A stretch of DNA of 64,000 bases from Streptomyces sp. TRM68416. Lineage in GTDB: Bacteria > Actinomycetota > Actinomycetes > Streptomycetales > Streptomycetaceae. The notes below the pieces were generated by a model. The model did no database searches. It saw nothing but the letters and a program-made list of their open reading frames with translations, and had not been told where the DNA came from. The stretch spans positions 124,001 to 188,000 of the forward strand of contig NZ_JACVWU010000005.1 of assembly GCF_014596915.1 (NCBI RefSeq), in the 5' to 3' direction. The position numbers and the translations under genes were made by a program. Below, in pieces: positions 9,310-17,900 of the stretch (position 1 is the stretch's first letter; every line of letters begins with the position of its first letter).

Positions 9310-9492
9310 ATGGCGCAGCTCAAGATTACGCAGGTCAAGTCCTACATCGGCAGCAAGCAGAACCACCGTGACACCCTGCGCTCCCTTGGTCTCAAGGGCA
9401 TCAACACGCAGGTCGTCAAGGAGGACCGCCCCGAGTTCCGCGGCATGGTGCACACCGTCCGCCACCTCGTGACGGTCGAGGAGGTCGACTGA
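9310..9492 (+). CDS. rpmD: 50S ribosomal protein L30
   Basis: L30 is a small peripheral 50S protein. From ATG 9310 the product is 60 residues, the usual bacterial length, with the family signature [19 protein letters not shown] near residues 12-30 and a C-terminal HLVTVEEVD. It is only 2 nt from rpsE and 2 nt from rplO, so it is translated as part of the same unit. A longer in-frame reading upstream would extend into rpsE and is rejected. Confidence 0.95.
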   Translation: MAQLKITQVKSYIGSKQNHRDTLRSLGLKGINTQVVKEDRPEFRGMVHTVRHLVTVEEVD

Positions 9493-9494
9493 TC

Positions 9495-9950
9495 ATGGCG
9501 GAGAACAACCCGCTCAAGATCCACAACCTCCGTCCGGCCCCCGGCGCCAAGACCGCCAAGACCCGTGTCGGTCGTGGTGAGGCGTCGAAGGGTAAGACGG
9601 CCGGTCGTGGTACCAAGGGCACGAAGGCCCGTTACCAGGTTCCGGAGCGCTTCGAGGGTGGGCAGATGCCCCTCCACATGCGCCTCCCGAAGCTGAAGGG
9701 CTTCAAGAACCCGTTCAAGACCGAGTACCAGGTCGTGAACCTCGACAAGCTGGCCGCGCTCTACCCCGAGGGTGGCGAGGTCACGGTCGAGGGTCTGGTG
9801 GCCAAGGGTGCCGTGCGCAAGAACAGCCTCGTCAAGGTCCTCGGCCAGGGCGAGATCTCCGTGGCGCTGCAGGTGACGGTCGACGCCGTCTCCGGCTCCG
9901 CCAAGGAGAAGATCACCGCCGCCGGCGGTACCGTCACCGAGCTCGTCTGA
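9495..9950 (+). CDS. rplO: 50S ribosomal protein L15
   Basis: L15 is a late 50S assembly protein whose extended N-terminus threads into 23S rRNA. The 151-residue product has the expected Gly/Lys/Arg-rich start with [21 protein letters not shown] at about residues 19-39, then [18 protein letters not shown]. The globular C-terminal domain is complete. It is followed by a strong stem-loop, and secY appears to have its own leader. Confidence 0.97.
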   Translation: MAENNPLKIHNLRPAPGAKTAKTRVGRGEASKGKTAGRGTKGTKARYQVPERFEGGQMPLHMRLPKLKGFKNPFKTEYQVVNLDKLAALYPEGGEVTVEGLVAKGAVRKNSLVKVLGQGEISVALQVTVDAVSGSAKEKITAAGGTVTELV

Positions 9951-9985
9951 ACACAGCAGGCGTCTCGATGACTTGAGCGATCCCG

Positions 9986-10019
9986 ACCGGGGATACCCCA
10001 CAAATGGGGTATCCCCGGT
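9986..10019 (+). terminator. Perfect stem-loop after rplO
   Basis: ACCGGGGATACCCC (9986-9999) pairs perfectly with GGGGTATCCCCGGT (10006-10019) around a 6-nt AT-rich loop. The T-rich tract is weak (TTGGTCGTTCC), as is common for Streptomyces terminators. A second small hairpin, GAGTGCC (10079-10085) with GGCACTC (10094-10100), follows in the secY leader. The remainder up to 10184 contains no gene. Confidence 0.75.
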
Positions 10020-10184
10020 TGGTCGTTCCTAGGGTGGCAGTCTCGCGGGTAAGGTGGCCTGCACTGCCAACTTTTACTGAGTGCCTCACATGCGGCACTC
10101 TGAGCGGCAGTTGACCGTTACTTAATCGTCGAACCTCAAGACCGTCACCCTTGACGCAGTAGCGCGGGGGTCGCAGGAGGCACC

Positions 10185-11498
10185 GTGCTCACCGCGTTCG
10201 CCCGGGCGTTCAAGACGCCCGACCTGCGCAAGAAGCTGCTCTTCACGCTGGGCATCATCGTCGTGTACCGGGTCGGTACGCACATCCCGATCCCCGGCGT
10301 CGACTACACGTCCGTCCAGCAGTGCGTCGACGAGGCGTCCGCGAACCAGGGCCCCCTCGGCTTGATCAACATGTTCAGCGGCGGGGCGCTGCTGCAGATC
10401 ACGGTTTTCGCGCTGGGCATCATGCCGTACATCACGGCGAGCATCATCCTGCAGCTGCTGACCGTGGTGATCCCGCGCCTGGAGGCCCTGAAGAAGGAGG
10501 GCCAGTCCGGTACGGCGAAGATCACGCAGTACACGCGTTACCTGACGGTGGCGCTCGCCGTGCTGCAGGGCACCGGCCTCGTCGCCACCGCCCGCAGCGG
10601 CGCCCTCTTCTCCGGCTGCACGGTCGCCGGCCAGGTCGTCCCGGACCGTTCGATCTTCGTCACCGTCACCATGGTCATCACCATGACCGCCGGTACGGCC
10701 CTCGTCATGTGGCTCGGTGAGCTCATCACCGACCGCGGCATCGGCAACGGCATGTCGATCCTGATGTTCATCTCGATCGCCGCGACCTTCCCGTCCGCGC
10801 TGTGGGCCATCAAGCAGGAGGGCACGCTGGCCGACGGCTGGATCGAGTTCGGCACCGTCATGGCCGTCGGATTCGTCATGGTCGGCCTGGTCGTCTTCGT
10901 CGAGCAGGCCCAGCGCCGCATCCCCGTGCAGTACGCGAAGCGCATGATCGGCCGCCGTTCCTACGGGGGTACGTCCACCTACATCCCGTTGAAGGTGAAC
11001 CAGGCAGGTGTGATTCCTGTCATCTTCGCGTCGTCGCTGCTCTACATCCCGGCCCTGATCGCGCAGTTCTCCAGCGGCACTTCGGGCTGGAAATCCTGGA
11101 TCGAAGCGAACCTCACCACGGGCAATCACCCGATTTACATCACTGTGTACTTCTTGCTCATCGTGTTCTTCGCGTTCTTCTACGTGGCGATCTCGTTCAA
11201 CCCCGAGGACGTCGCCGACAACATGAAGAAGTATGGTGGCTTCATCCCGGGCATCCGGGCTGGCCGTCCGACCGCTGAGTACCTGAGCTATGTGCTCAAC
11301 CGGATCACCTGGCCGGGTTCGCTGTATCTGGGTCTGATCGCTCTCGTCCCGACGATTGCGTTGGCCGGTTTCGGCGCCAACGAGAACTTCCCGTTCGGTG
11401 GCACCAGCATCCTCATCATCGTGGGTGTGGGTCTGGAGACCGTGAAGCAGATCGAGAGCCAGCTCCAGCAGCGCAATTACGAAGGGTTCCTCCGCTGA
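10185..11498 (+). CDS. secY: Preprotein translocase channel subunit SecY
   Basis: SecY forms the protein-conducting pore of the SecYEG translocon. The 437-residue product has about ten hydrophobic membrane segments, the first at residues 17-35. The cytoplasmic loops contain the basic KRMIGRRSYGG stretch near residue 250 used for SecA and ribosome contact, and the plug-region GLINMFSGGALLQ motif near residues 57-69. GTG 10185 follows GCAGGAGGC. Its TGA overlaps the ATG of adk by one base, giving the conserved secY-adk pair. Confidence 0.97.
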   Translation: MLTAFARAFKTPDLRKKLLFTLGIIVVYRVGTHIPIPGVDYTSVQQCVDEASANQGPLGLINMFSGGALLQITVFALGIMPYITASIILQLLTVVIPRLEALKKEGQSGTAKITQYTRYLTVALAVLQGTGLVATARSGALFSGCTVAGQVVPDRSIFVTVTMVITMTAGTALVMWLGELITDRGIGNGMSILMFISIAATFPSALWAIKQEGTLADGWIEFGTVMAVGFVMVGLVVFVEQAQRRIPVQYAKRMIGRRSYGGTSTYIPLKVNQAGVIPVIFASSLLYIPALIAQFSSGTSGWKSWIEANLTTGNHPIYITVYFLLIVFFAFFYVAISFNPEDVADNMKKYGGFIPGIRAGRPTAEYLSYVLNRITWPGSLYLGLIALVPTIALAGFGANENFPFGGTSILIIVGVGLETVKQIESQLQQRNYEGFLR

Positions 11499-12148
11499 TG
11501 CGAATCGTCCTCGTCGGGCCGCCGGGCGCCGGTAAGGGAACGCAGGCCGCGTTCCTCGCCAAGAACCTGTCGATCCCGCACATCTCCACGGGCGACCTGT
11601 TCCGCGCGAACATCAGCCAGGGCACAGGGCTCGGGCTGCGTGCGAAGTCCTACATGGACGCGGGACAGCTGGTGCCCGACGAGGTCACCATCGGCATGGC
11701 GCGCGATCGTATGCAGCAGCCGGACGCGGCCGGGGGCTTCCTCCTCGACGGCTTCCCGCGAAACGTCGCCCAGGCGGAAGCGCTCGACGAGATGCTGCGT
11801 GAAGCGGACATGAAGATCGACGCGGTGCTGGACCTGGAGGTCCCCGAGGAGGAAGTCGTCAAGCGGATCGCCGGTCGGCGGATCTGCCGCAACGACTCGG
11901 CGCACGTGTTCCACGTCACGTACAACCCGCCCGCGGCGGAGGGCGTGTGCGGTGTGTGCGGTGGTGAGCTCTACCAGCGTGATGACGACACTGAGGACAC
12001 GGTGCGCCGGCGGCTGGAGGTCTACCACACGCAGACCGAGCCGATCATCGACTACTACAAGGCCCAGGGCCTTGTGACCACGGTCTCCGCGATGGGGAAG
12101 GTGACGGACGTCACGAAGCGGGCCTTGTCGGCGCTGCCCGGTTCGTAA
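11498..12148 (+). CDS. adk: Adenylate kinase
   Basis: Catalyses ATP + AMP to 2 ADP in the cytoplasm. The 216-residue product has the P-loop GPPGAGKGTQ at residues 7-16, the AMP-binding STGDLFR motif near residue 31 and the DGFPR motif near residue 84. The LID domain is the long type: it contains C, H and CGVCGG residues consistent with a zinc site (CRND, then CGVC). Translation is coupled to secY by a one-base overlap. A near-perfect terminator follows. Confidence 0.97.
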   Translation: MRIVLVGPPGAGKGTQAAFLAKNLSIPHISTGDLFRANISQGTGLGLRAKSYMDAGQLVPDEVTIGMARDRMQQPDAAGGFLLDGFPRNVAQAEALDEMLREADMKIDAVLDLEVPEEEVVKRIAGRRICRNDSAHVFHVTYNPPAAEGVCGVCGGELYQRDDDTEDTVRRRLEVYHTQTEPIIDYYKAQGLVTTVSAMGKVTDVTKRALSALPGS

Positions 12149-12157
12149 CAGCTTGCA

Positions 12158-12198
12158 AAGCAAGGCAGCGGCCCCCGGCGGGGGCCGCTGCCTTGCTT
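12158..12198 (+). terminator. Perfect 19-bp terminator after adk
   Basis: The left arm 12158-12176 and right arm 12180-12198 are exactly complementary over 19 bp with a 3-nt GGC loop, ending in CTTGCTTCTTGG. This closes the spc transcript after adk and isolates the following islet from ribosomal transcription. Confidence 0.9.
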
Positions 12199-12232
12199 CT
12201 TGGGGACCCCGAAAGCGCTCTGCCGAGGAGGT

Positions 12233-13432
12233 ATGGCCATCAAGCTCGAACAGTTGCCACGGTCCGACGATTCCACCGAGCGGGCGCAGCCGTCGTTGCT
12301 CCGCCGGAGGAGTCGCAGCCTGGCGGTCGCCGCGGTCGCCGTGGTCGCCGCAGTCATCGGGGTGTTGTTGGCCCTGACGGGTGGTGGCCCGGAAGAGCAG
12401 TCCGAGGCCTCGGGTGTGGTGGCCCGTCCGGACCAGTCCCCGCCGCGCGAGCTGGTAGCCGCAGGGCAGGTCGCCGTCTCGGCGTACTACACGACGAAGC
12501 TCGTGCAGCAGCCGGACGGGGATGCGGTGAACGCGCGTGAGTGGAGTCTGTACAACGCCGCGACCAAGCGGTACGAGAAGACCGACTGGGCCTGGCTCGA
12601 TGTCGCTCCCGGGATGAAGACGGCCGCGGTGCTGGAGGGCGATCTGCCCGTCAACCGCATAGGCCTGATGAATCTGTCGACAGGCAAGGTCCAGCGCTGG
12701 ATCGAGGTCGACAAGGGCGTTGGCGGTGTGCAGTTCTCGCCGGACGGCGAGCGCCTGGTGGCGACGACGTACAGCCACAACCCGGACGGCTTCTTCCAAG
12801 ACGCGCCGGTGCATGTAGAGGGCGCGTCGGAGGGTGGCGATGGTCAGGAGATGCCGGGGCCAAAGCAGAGCCGTACCGGCTTCTATGTCATCGATGTCGA
12901 CTCCGGCCAGGCGGAATTCAGTGAGCGGCCGGCCAAGAAGGACAGTCTTGCGGCCATGGCCGGCACCGGGCGTCAGGACTTTAGCTGGAGCCGTGACGGC
13001 GAGATGCTGTGGGAGCAGAGGCTCGACCAGCCAGGCAGGAACTACTACGACGTGAACGGCAGGCTGAAGTCGCTTCCGCAGCAGAAGACTGATCTGATCC
13101 TTCCGCCGGTGGCTACGTCCCCGGACGGAAAACTTGTGACTGGCGGCTTCGCGGGGGGTAGGGACGGCCAGATCGTTTCCGAGGTTCTGGACGCGAAGAC
13201 CGGCAAGCGAAGCGCAGTCGTACCCGGACAGCAGCTTCTCGCGTGGGCGGACAACACCCACCTCATCGCCTGGCGGTGTGACCCCAGCCAGTGCCAACCC
13301 GGCAAGGGTGAGTTCCGCAACCAGCTGGTCCTGGTCAGCCTGGACGGCGACAAGGTGACACCGCTCTCGGGCTTCCGTAAAGCCGAAGTCGACTACGTCG
13401 GCCGCTGGACCCCGGTCTTCACCAAGCGCTGA
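12233..13432 (+). CDS. Membrane-anchored beta-propeller-like protein, function unknown
   Basis: A 399-residue product with a basic cytoplasmic N-terminus (RRRSRS near residue 27), one hydrophobic segment at about residues 34-51 and a long extracytoplasmic part. Blade-like strands such as GGVQFSPDGERLVATTY and ATSPDGKLVTGG resemble WD40/TolB-type propellers. Two cysteines lie close together (CDPSQC near residue 360). I do not recognise a specific function. ATG 12233 is chosen because the upstream in-frame TTG at 12200 abuts the adk terminator; GAGGAGG sits very close to the ATG. Codon choice is less GC-extreme than its neighbours (ATA, GTA, AGT occur), suggesting an insertion. Confidence 0.75.
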   Translation: MAIKLEQLPRSDDSTERAQPSLLRRRSRSLAVAAVAVVAAVIGVLLALTGGGPEEQSEASGVVARPDQSPPRELVAAGQVAVSAYYTTKLVQQPDGDAVNAREWSLYNAATKRYEKTDWAWLDVAPGMKTAAVLEGDLPVNRIGLMNLSTGKVQRWIEVDKGVGGVQFSPDGERLVATTYSHNPDGFFQDAPVHVEGASEGGDGQEMPGPKQSRTGFYVIDVDSGQAEFSERPAKKDSLAAMAGTGRQDFSWSRDGEMLWEQRLDQPGRNYYDVNGRLKSLPQQKTDLILPPVATSPDGKLVTGGFAGGRDGQIVSEVLDAKTGKRSAVVPGQQLLAWADNTHLIAWRCDPSQCQPGKGEFRNQLVLVSLDGDKVTPLSGFRKAEVDYVGRWTPVFTKR

Positions 13433-13442
13433 CCGCTCTGCG

Positions 13443-13532
13443 GTCCCAGGCGGATGTGCACCTGGGACGCGCCACACCAAGAGCTCCGACCGGTGCAGAC
13501 GAATTGATTGATCGTCTGCACCGGCCGGAGCT
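13443..13532. terminator. Bidirectional terminator between convergent islet genes
   Basis: Two stem-loops lie between the convergent genes. GTCCCAGG (13443-13450) pairs with CCTGGGAC (13461-13468). A 21-bp arm pair at 13482-13502 and 13512-13532 has a single mismatch and a 9-nt AT-rich loop. The long stem can terminate transcription from either side. Confidence 0.8.
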
Positions 13533-13615
13533 TCTGGGCAGAGGTGCGGCGTGCGCACACATCGTCACACTGTCGAGGTCTCCGTAGACCTCAAATCTCT
13601 CGGTGCCAAACGGGC

Positions 13616-14002
13616 CTACTCGTCGAAGTACCAGTCCGAGCGGACGCAGGAGCCGGTGCCGTGCCAGCAGATGGCCAGACCATGCGCGATGTTGCCTATC
13701 ATGTCGTAGCCATTGTTGGACCGGTCGCAGCCAGCGTCTCCACCGTCGTCTTCCTTGATGACCTGAACCAGACCGGTGCCAGTGCTGTTGAGTCGCTCCA
13801 AGTACCCCGTGACGCCGTAGCCGTCAGCCCGCTTGTCGCAGACCGTGATGTCGTCACCATCGTCGTTGAACGTCACCGTGCCCCGGTTGCCGTACCAGAG
13901 GGGCCCCTCGTCGCCGGCCATGGCGGGCGAGGCTGCGGTAAGGCCGATCAGAGCGGTGGCGGCACCGGCCACGGCTATGCGGGACAGAGTTTTCTTGGTC
14001 AC
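13616..14002 (-). CDS. Small secreted cysteine-containing protein
   Basis: A 128-residue product with a Sec signal peptide: basic start MTKK, hydrophobic core, and ASPAMA just before a predicted cleavage at residue 29/30. The mature part of about 99 residues is acidic, rich in Gly/Asp and aromatic residues, and contains four cysteines (in VCDKRADG, AGCDR, AICWH and SCVRS), enough for two disulfides. No enzyme motif is visible. Start is GTG 14002. A good promoter (14098-14126) precedes it. Function unknown; candidates are a secreted inhibitor, developmental surface protein or toxin-like peptide. Confidence 0.8.
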   Translation of the reverse strand: MTKKTLSRIAVAGAATALIGLTAASPAMAGDEGPLWYGNRGTVTFNDDGDDITVCDKRADGYGVTGYLERLNSTGTGLVQVIKEDDGGDAGCDRSNNGYDMIGNIAHGLAICWHGTGSCVRSDWYFDE

Positions 14003-14097
14003 TTGTACCCCGTTTCTGTGTTTCTGGCGACCGTGTATCCGGTCCGGAGCGTAGGGAACTGCGTGCTGGCTCCCGGCATCGCCAGGTGGTAACTGCG

Positions 14098-14126
14098 AGG
14101 CTAGAGTGGCTGGTTAGGTTCGTCAA
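14098..14126 (-). promoter_or_regulatory. Promoter of the secreted-protein gene
   Basis: Read on the minus strand: TTGACG (complement of 14121-14126), 17 nt, TAGCCT (complement of 14098-14103). This fits the vegetative sigma consensus and would give a leader of roughly 90 nt before GTG 14002. Confidence 0.6.
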
Positions 14127-14135
14127 CGACTTTTG

Positions 14136-14163
14136 TTGCTGAGGGTGCCGGTGCGGCTACAGT
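14136..14163 (+). promoter_or_regulatory. Candidate map promoter
   Basis: TTGCTG (14136-14141), 16 nt, TACAGT (14158-14163). It lies about 160 nt before the map ATG and would free map from the spc transcript that ends after adk. Confidence 0.45.
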
Positions 14164-14322
14164 CATGCTGACCCTGGCAGGCCGACCGGAGGCCGGCTGC
14201 GCGAGGCCTGTCCGGGGTGGCCGTCCCCCCGGCTTCGGCTGGCGTGGGGTGGGGGTGTGCCGACTCCGCCCTTATGGTTGAAGTAGTCCCCCTAATTCAG
14301 CCCGAGAAAGGCGCCCGTCCCC

Positions 14323-15159
14323 ATGGTGCAGATCAAGTCCCCGCAGCAGATCGCCAGGATGCGCGAGGCGGGGCTGGTCGTTGCCGCCATCCACGCCGCC
14401 ACGCGCGAGGCGGCGGTGCCGGGGGCGACCACCAAGGACCTGGACGAGGTCGCGCGCAAGGTGATCGCGGAGCACGGGGCGAAGTCGAACTTCCTCGGCT
14501 ACGGCGGCTTCCCGGCGACGATCTGCACCTCCGTGAACGAGGTCGTCGTCCACGGCATCCCCTCCGACGAGGTCGTGCTGAAGGACGGCGACATCATCTC
14601 CATCGACGCCGGCGCGATCATCGACGGCTGGCACGGGGACGCCGCCTACACGGCCTTCGTGGGCTCCGGCCACGCTCCGGAGCTGATCGAGCTCTCCCGG
14701 GTGACCGAGGAGTCGATGTGGGCCGGCATCGCGGCGATGAAGCAGGGCAACCGGCTCGTCGACATCTCCCGCGCGATCGAGACCTACATCCGCCGCCAGC
14801 CCAAGGTGGGCGGCGGCCGGTACGGGATCATCGAGGACTACGGCGGCCACGGCATCGGCACCGAGATGCACATGGACCCGCACCTGCTGAACTACGTCGA
14901 GCGGCGCCGGGGCAAGGGCCCCAAGCTGGTCCCCGGCTTCTGTCTCGCCATCGAGCCGATGGTCTCGCTGGGCACCCCCAAGACCGAGGTGCTCGAGGAC
15001 GACTGGACGGTCGTCACGACCGACGGCACGTGGTCGTCCCACTGGGAGCACAGTGTCGCCCTGACCGAACAGGGTCCTCTCGTGCTGACGGCTCCCGACG
15101 GCGGTAAGGCGAAGCTCGCCGAGTACGGCGTCACCGCCGCCCCCGACCCGCTCGCTTAA
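14323..15159 (+). CDS. map: Methionine aminopeptidase, type I
   Basis: Removes the N-terminal methionine from nascent proteins using two divalent metals. The 278-residue product has the family's ligand and substrate residues in order: VVHGIPSD (His near 81), SIDAGAIIDGWHGDAA (two Asp), GHGIGTEMH (His), AIEPMV (Glu) and HWEHSVALTE (Glu). Its length matches other actinobacterial paralogues with a C-terminal tail. It is normally close to adk; here a two-gene islet separates them. infA follows after 141 nt. Confidence 0.95.
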   Translation: MVQIKSPQQIARMREAGLVVAAIHAATREAAVPGATTKDLDEVARKVIAEHGAKSNFLGYGGFPATICTSVNEVVVHGIPSDEVVLKDGDIISIDAGAIIDGWHGDAAYTAFVGSGHAPELIELSRVTEESMWAGIAAMKQGNRLVDISRAIETYIRRQPKVGGGRYGIIEDYGGHGIGTEMHMDPHLLNYVERRRGKGPKLVPGFCLAIEPMVSLGTPKTEVLEDDWTVVTTDGTWSSHWEHSVALTEQGPLVLTAPDGGKAKLAEYGVTAAPDPLA

Positions 15160-15189
15160 TGATCTTCGGCATGGGGCAGACTTCCTCGA

Positions 15190-15219
15190 TTCGTCTTTCC
15201 GGGTGCGCTGACGTAGACT
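15190..15219 (+). promoter_or_regulatory. Candidate infA promoter
   Basis: TTCGTC (15190-15195), 18 nt, TAGACT (15214-15219), about 80 nt before the infA GTG. The -10 is a good Streptomyces match and the -35 is weaker. It would start the infA-rpmJ-rpsM-rpsK transcript. Confidence 0.5.
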
Positions 15220-15300
15220 GACTCGTCGGCTCTTGTGTACCCGCATGCCTGCATGCGTCCGCACAGAGTCGATCAAGGTAGTCGATTCGAAGGGCGAAGC

Positions 15301-15522
15301 GTGGCCAAGAAGCAAGGTGCCATCGAGATCGAGGGCACTGTCGTCGAGTCTCTGCCGAACGCCATGTTCAAGGTCGAGCTCCAGAACGGCCACCAGGTCC
15401 TGGCACACATCAGCGGCAAGATGCGCATGCACTACATCCGCATCCTCCCTGACGACCGGGTCGTGGTGGAGCTGTCTCCGTACGACCTGACGCGTGGCCG
15501 GATCGTCTACCGCTACAAGTAG
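15301..15522 (+). CDS. infA: Translation initiation factor IF-1
   Basis: IF-1 occupies the 30S A site during initiation. From GTG 15301 the product is 73 residues, matching the family exactly: (M)[13 protein letters not shown], the OB-fold strands, [17 protein letters not shown], and the C-terminal [14 protein letters not shown] longer in-frame reading from 15235 adds 22 residues with no similarity to IF-1 and is rejected; GAAGGGCGAAGC precedes the GTG. Confidence 0.96.
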   Translation: MAKKQGAIEIEGTVVESLPNAMFKVELQNGHQVLAHISGKMRMHYIRILPDDRVVVELSPYDLTRGRIVYRYK

Positions 15523-15581
15523 ATCTTGCCCGCGCCCCGGGCTTCCCGTGGCGATGGCACTGACCCGGAGAACCTCACCCC

Positions 15582-15695
15582 ATGAAGGTCAAGCCGAGCG
15601 TCAAGAAGATCTGCGACAAGTGCAGGGTGATCCGCCGTCACGGTCGGGTCATGGTCATCTGCGAGAACCCGCGCCACAAGCAGCGCCAGGGCTGA
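15582..15695 (+). CDS. rpmJ: 50S ribosomal protein L36, zinc-binding form
   Basis: L36 is the smallest ribosomal protein and stabilises 23S rRNA near the factor-binding site. The 37-residue product from ATG 15582 has the zinc ligands Cys11, Cys14, Cys27 and His32, so it is the C+ form. It begins [14 protein letters not shown] and ends KQRQG. Streptomyces usually has a second, cysteine-free copy elsewhere for zinc limitation. It sits between infA and rpsM as usual. Confidence 0.96.
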   Translation: MKVKPSVKKICDKCRVIRRHGRVMVICENPRHKQRQG

Positions 15696-15893
15696 TCGCA
15701 GGCCATTTCCCTCTGCACCTCCATCGCAGAGATTCGCGCGACGCGAGCTGAATATGTTCATACGCAGGATCCAGGCCGGACGAGCGTCTGCCTGACACCC
15801 CCGGCTCGGAGGCCGGGGACCCAGTTCGTACCTGGTACGGCGGCTGGGAGCAGATTCTGCGGAAGACCTCCGAAGATCACCAGGAGCCATTGA

Positions 15894-16274
15894 ATGGCAC
15901 GCGTTTCCGGTGTTGACATCCCGCGCGACAAGCGCGTGGAGGTCGCCCTCACCTACGTGTTCGGCATCGGCCGGACCCTCTCCCAGGCGACGCTGGCTGC
16001 GACCGGTGTCGACCCGAACACCCGCGTCCGCGACCTCTCCGAGGAGCAGCTCGTCGCGATCCGCGAGTACGTCGACAACAACATCAAGACCGAGGGTGAC
16101 CTCCGTCGCGAGATCCAGGCCGACATCCGCCGCAAGGTCGAGATCGGCTGCTACCAGGGTCTCCGTCACCGTCGTGGTCTGCCCGTCCGCGGTCAGCGCA
16201 CCAGCACGAACGCCCGTACCCGCAAGGGCCCGCGTCGCGCCATCGCCGGCAAGAAGAAGCCGGGCAAGAAGTAG
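15894..16274 (+). CDS. rpsM: 30S ribosomal protein S13
   Basis: S13 lies at the top of the 30S head, contacts the P-site tRNA and forms bridges B1a/B1b with L5. The 126-residue product begins [20 protein letters not shown] and keeps the helix-two-turn-helix core and the C-terminal [18 protein letters not shown] tail that touches tRNA. A 198-nt gap after rpmJ holds only a modest GC hairpin (CCCCGGC with GCCGGGG near 15799-15818). Confidence 0.97.
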   Translation: MARVSGVDIPRDKRVEVALTYVFGIGRTLSQATLAATGVDPNTRVRDLSEEQLVAIREYVDNNIKTEGDLRREIQADIRRKVEIGCYQGLRHRRGLPVRGQRTSTNARTRKGPRRAIAGKKKPGKK

Positions 16275-16340
16275 TCCGCAGCGGACTCGCCGTCCAGCGG
16301 TCTTCGCTGTAGGACCGACCACCTCCCGTAGGAGTTATAG

Positions 16341-16745
16341 ATGCCCCCCAAGGGTCGTCAGGGCGCTGCCAAGAAGGTGCGCCGCAAGGAAAAGAAGAAC
16401 GTCGCTCACGGCCACGCGCACATCAAGAGCACGTTCAACAACACGATCGTCTCGATCACGGACCCGTCCGGCAACGTGATCTCCTGGGCCTCCGCCGGCC
16501 ACGTCGGCTTCAAGGGCTCCCGGAAGTCCACGCCGTTCGCCGCGCAGATGGCCGCCGAGTCGGCTGCCCGCCGCGCCCAGGAGCACGGCATGCGCAAGGT
16601 CGACGTGTTCGTGAAGGGCCCGGGCTCCGGTCGCGAGACCGCGATCCGTTCGCTCCAGGCCACGGGTCTTGAGGTCGGCTCCATCCAGGACGTCACCCCG
16701 ACCCCGCACAACGGCTGCCGTCCGCCGAAGCGCCGCCGCGTCTGA
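16341..16745 (+). CDS. rpsK: 30S ribosomal protein S11
   Basis: S11 forms the platform of the 30S subunit next to the mRNA exit. The 134-residue product has the conserved [15 protein letters not shown] segment near residues 29-43 and the C-terminal [18 protein letters not shown] signature. ATG 16341 has GTAGGAG upstream. In most bacteria rpsD follows; here rpoA follows directly after a hairpin, so rpsD is not in this cluster. Confidence 0.97.
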   Translation: MPPKGRQGAAKKVRRKEKKNVAHGHAHIKSTFNNTIVSITDPSGNVISWASAGHVGFKGSRKSTPFAAQMAAESAARRAQEHGMRKVDVFVKGPGSGRETAIRSLQATGLEVGSIQDVTPTPHNGCRPPKRRRV

Positions 16746-16772
16746 CGTACGGCTGCTTGGTCTGAGGTTTTC

Positions 16773-16804
16773 GGGCGGTACGGCTCTTCGGAGTCGTATC
16801 GCCC
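16773..16804 (+). terminator. UUCG-capped hairpin between rpsK and rpoA
   Basis: A 14-bp stem (16773-16786 with 16791-16804, two G-U pairs) is closed by a C(UUCG)G tetraloop, one of the most stable RNA loops known. The following tract GTACCCTTGTAAC has no long T run. It may partly terminate, protect or be cleaved between rpsK and rpoA. Confidence 0.65.
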
Positions 16805-16864
16805 GTACCCTTGTAACAAATCAGGGCGTCAAATAGCGGGCGCCCCTGACAGAAGGAACGCAAC

Positions 16865-17887
16865 ATGCTGATCGCTCAGCGTCCCTCGTTGACCGAAGAG
16901 GTCGTCGACGAGTTCCGCTCCCGGTTCGTGATCGAGCCGCTGGAGCCGGGCTTCGGCTACACCCTCGGCAACTCCCTCCGCCGTACCCTCCTCTCCTCGA
17001 TCCCCGGCGCCGCTGTCACCAGCATCCGGATCGACGGCGTGCTGCACGAGTTCACCACCGTGCCGGGCGTCAAGGAGGACGTCACCGACCTGATCCTCAA
17101 CATCAAGCAGCTGGTCGTCTCCTCGGAGCACGACGAGCCGGTCGTGATGTACCTGCGCAAGCAGGGCCCGGGTCTGGTCACCGCCGCCGACATCGCGCCC
17201 CCGGCCGGTGTCGAGGTGCACAACCCCGACCTCGTCCTCGCCACGCTCAACGGCAAGGGCAAGCTGGAGATGGAGCTGACCGTCGAGCGCGGTCGCGGTT
17301 ACGTCTCCGCCGTGCAGAACAAGCAGGTGGGCCAGGAGATCGGCCGTATCCCGGTCGACTCCATCTACTCGCCGGTTCTCAAGGTCACGTACAAGGTCGA
17401 GGCCACGCGTGTCGAGCAGCGCACCGACTTCGACAAGCTGATCGTCGACGTCGAGACCAAGCAGGCGATGCGTCCCCGTGACGCCATGGCCTCCGCCGGT
17501 AAGACGCTGGTCGAGCTGTTCGGTCTCGCCCGCGAGCTGAACATCGACGCCGAGGGCATCGACATGGGCCCGTCCCCCACGGACGCCGCCCTTGCCGCGG
17601 ACCTCGCGCTGCCGATCGAGGAGCTGGAGCTCACGGTCCGCTCCTACAACTGCCTCAAGCGTGAGGGCATCCACTCCGTGGGTGAGCTCGTTGCCCGCTC
17701 GGAGGCGGACCTGCTCGACATTCGCAACTTCGGTGCGAAGTCGATCGACGAGGTCAAGGCGAAGCTGGCGGGTATGGGTCTGGCGCTCAAGGACTCGCCT
17801 CCCGGGTTCGACCCGACCGCCGCGGCGGACGCCTTCGGGGCGGACGACGACGCGGACGCCGGTTTCGTGGAGACCGAGCAGTACTGA
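16865..17887 (+). CDS. rpoA: RNA polymerase alpha subunit
   Basis: Alpha dimerises to start RNA polymerase assembly and contacts UP elements and activators. The 340-residue product has the N-terminal assembly domain (about 1-235, with the [16 protein letters not shown] motif near residues 32-48) and the C-terminal domain. The latter holds the helix-hairpin region [17 protein letters not shown] and [16 protein letters not shown] near residues 260-300. It ends in an acidic Ala/Asp tail usual for Streptomyces. AGAAGGAACGCAAC precedes ATG 16865. Confidence 0.97.
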   Translation: MLIAQRPSLTEEVVDEFRSRFVIEPLEPGFGYTLGNSLRRTLLSSIPGAAVTSIRIDGVLHEFTTVPGVKEDVTDLILNIKQLVVSSEHDEPVVMYLRKQGPGLVTAADIAPPAGVEVHNPDLVLATLNGKGKLEMELTVERGRGYVSAVQNKQVGQEIGRIPVDSIYSPVLKVTYKVEATRVEQRTDFDKLIVDVETKQAMRPRDAMASAGKTLVELFGLARELNIDAEGIDMGPSPTDAALAADLALPIEELELTVRSYNCLKREGIHSVGELVARSEADLLDIRNFGAKSIDEVKAKLAGMGLALKDSPPGFDPTAAADAFGADDDADAGFVETEQY

Positions 17888-17900
17888 TTCGGCTGCCGGT

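Larger units (their letters stand above)
14003..14322. other. Divergent promoter region, secreted-protein gene / map
   Basis: No gene in these 320 nt. It separates the minus-strand secreted-protein gene from map and contains a consensus-like promoter for each. The 3' part (14180-14270) is G/C-rich with an imperfect GCCGG-type repeat. The map Shine-Dalgarno (GAGAAAGG) is at its end. Confidence 0.7.

Noticed and set aside
12200..12232. TTG start adding eleven residues to the propeller-like protein
   Set aside because: It abuts the perfect adk terminator and lacks a Shine-Dalgarno.
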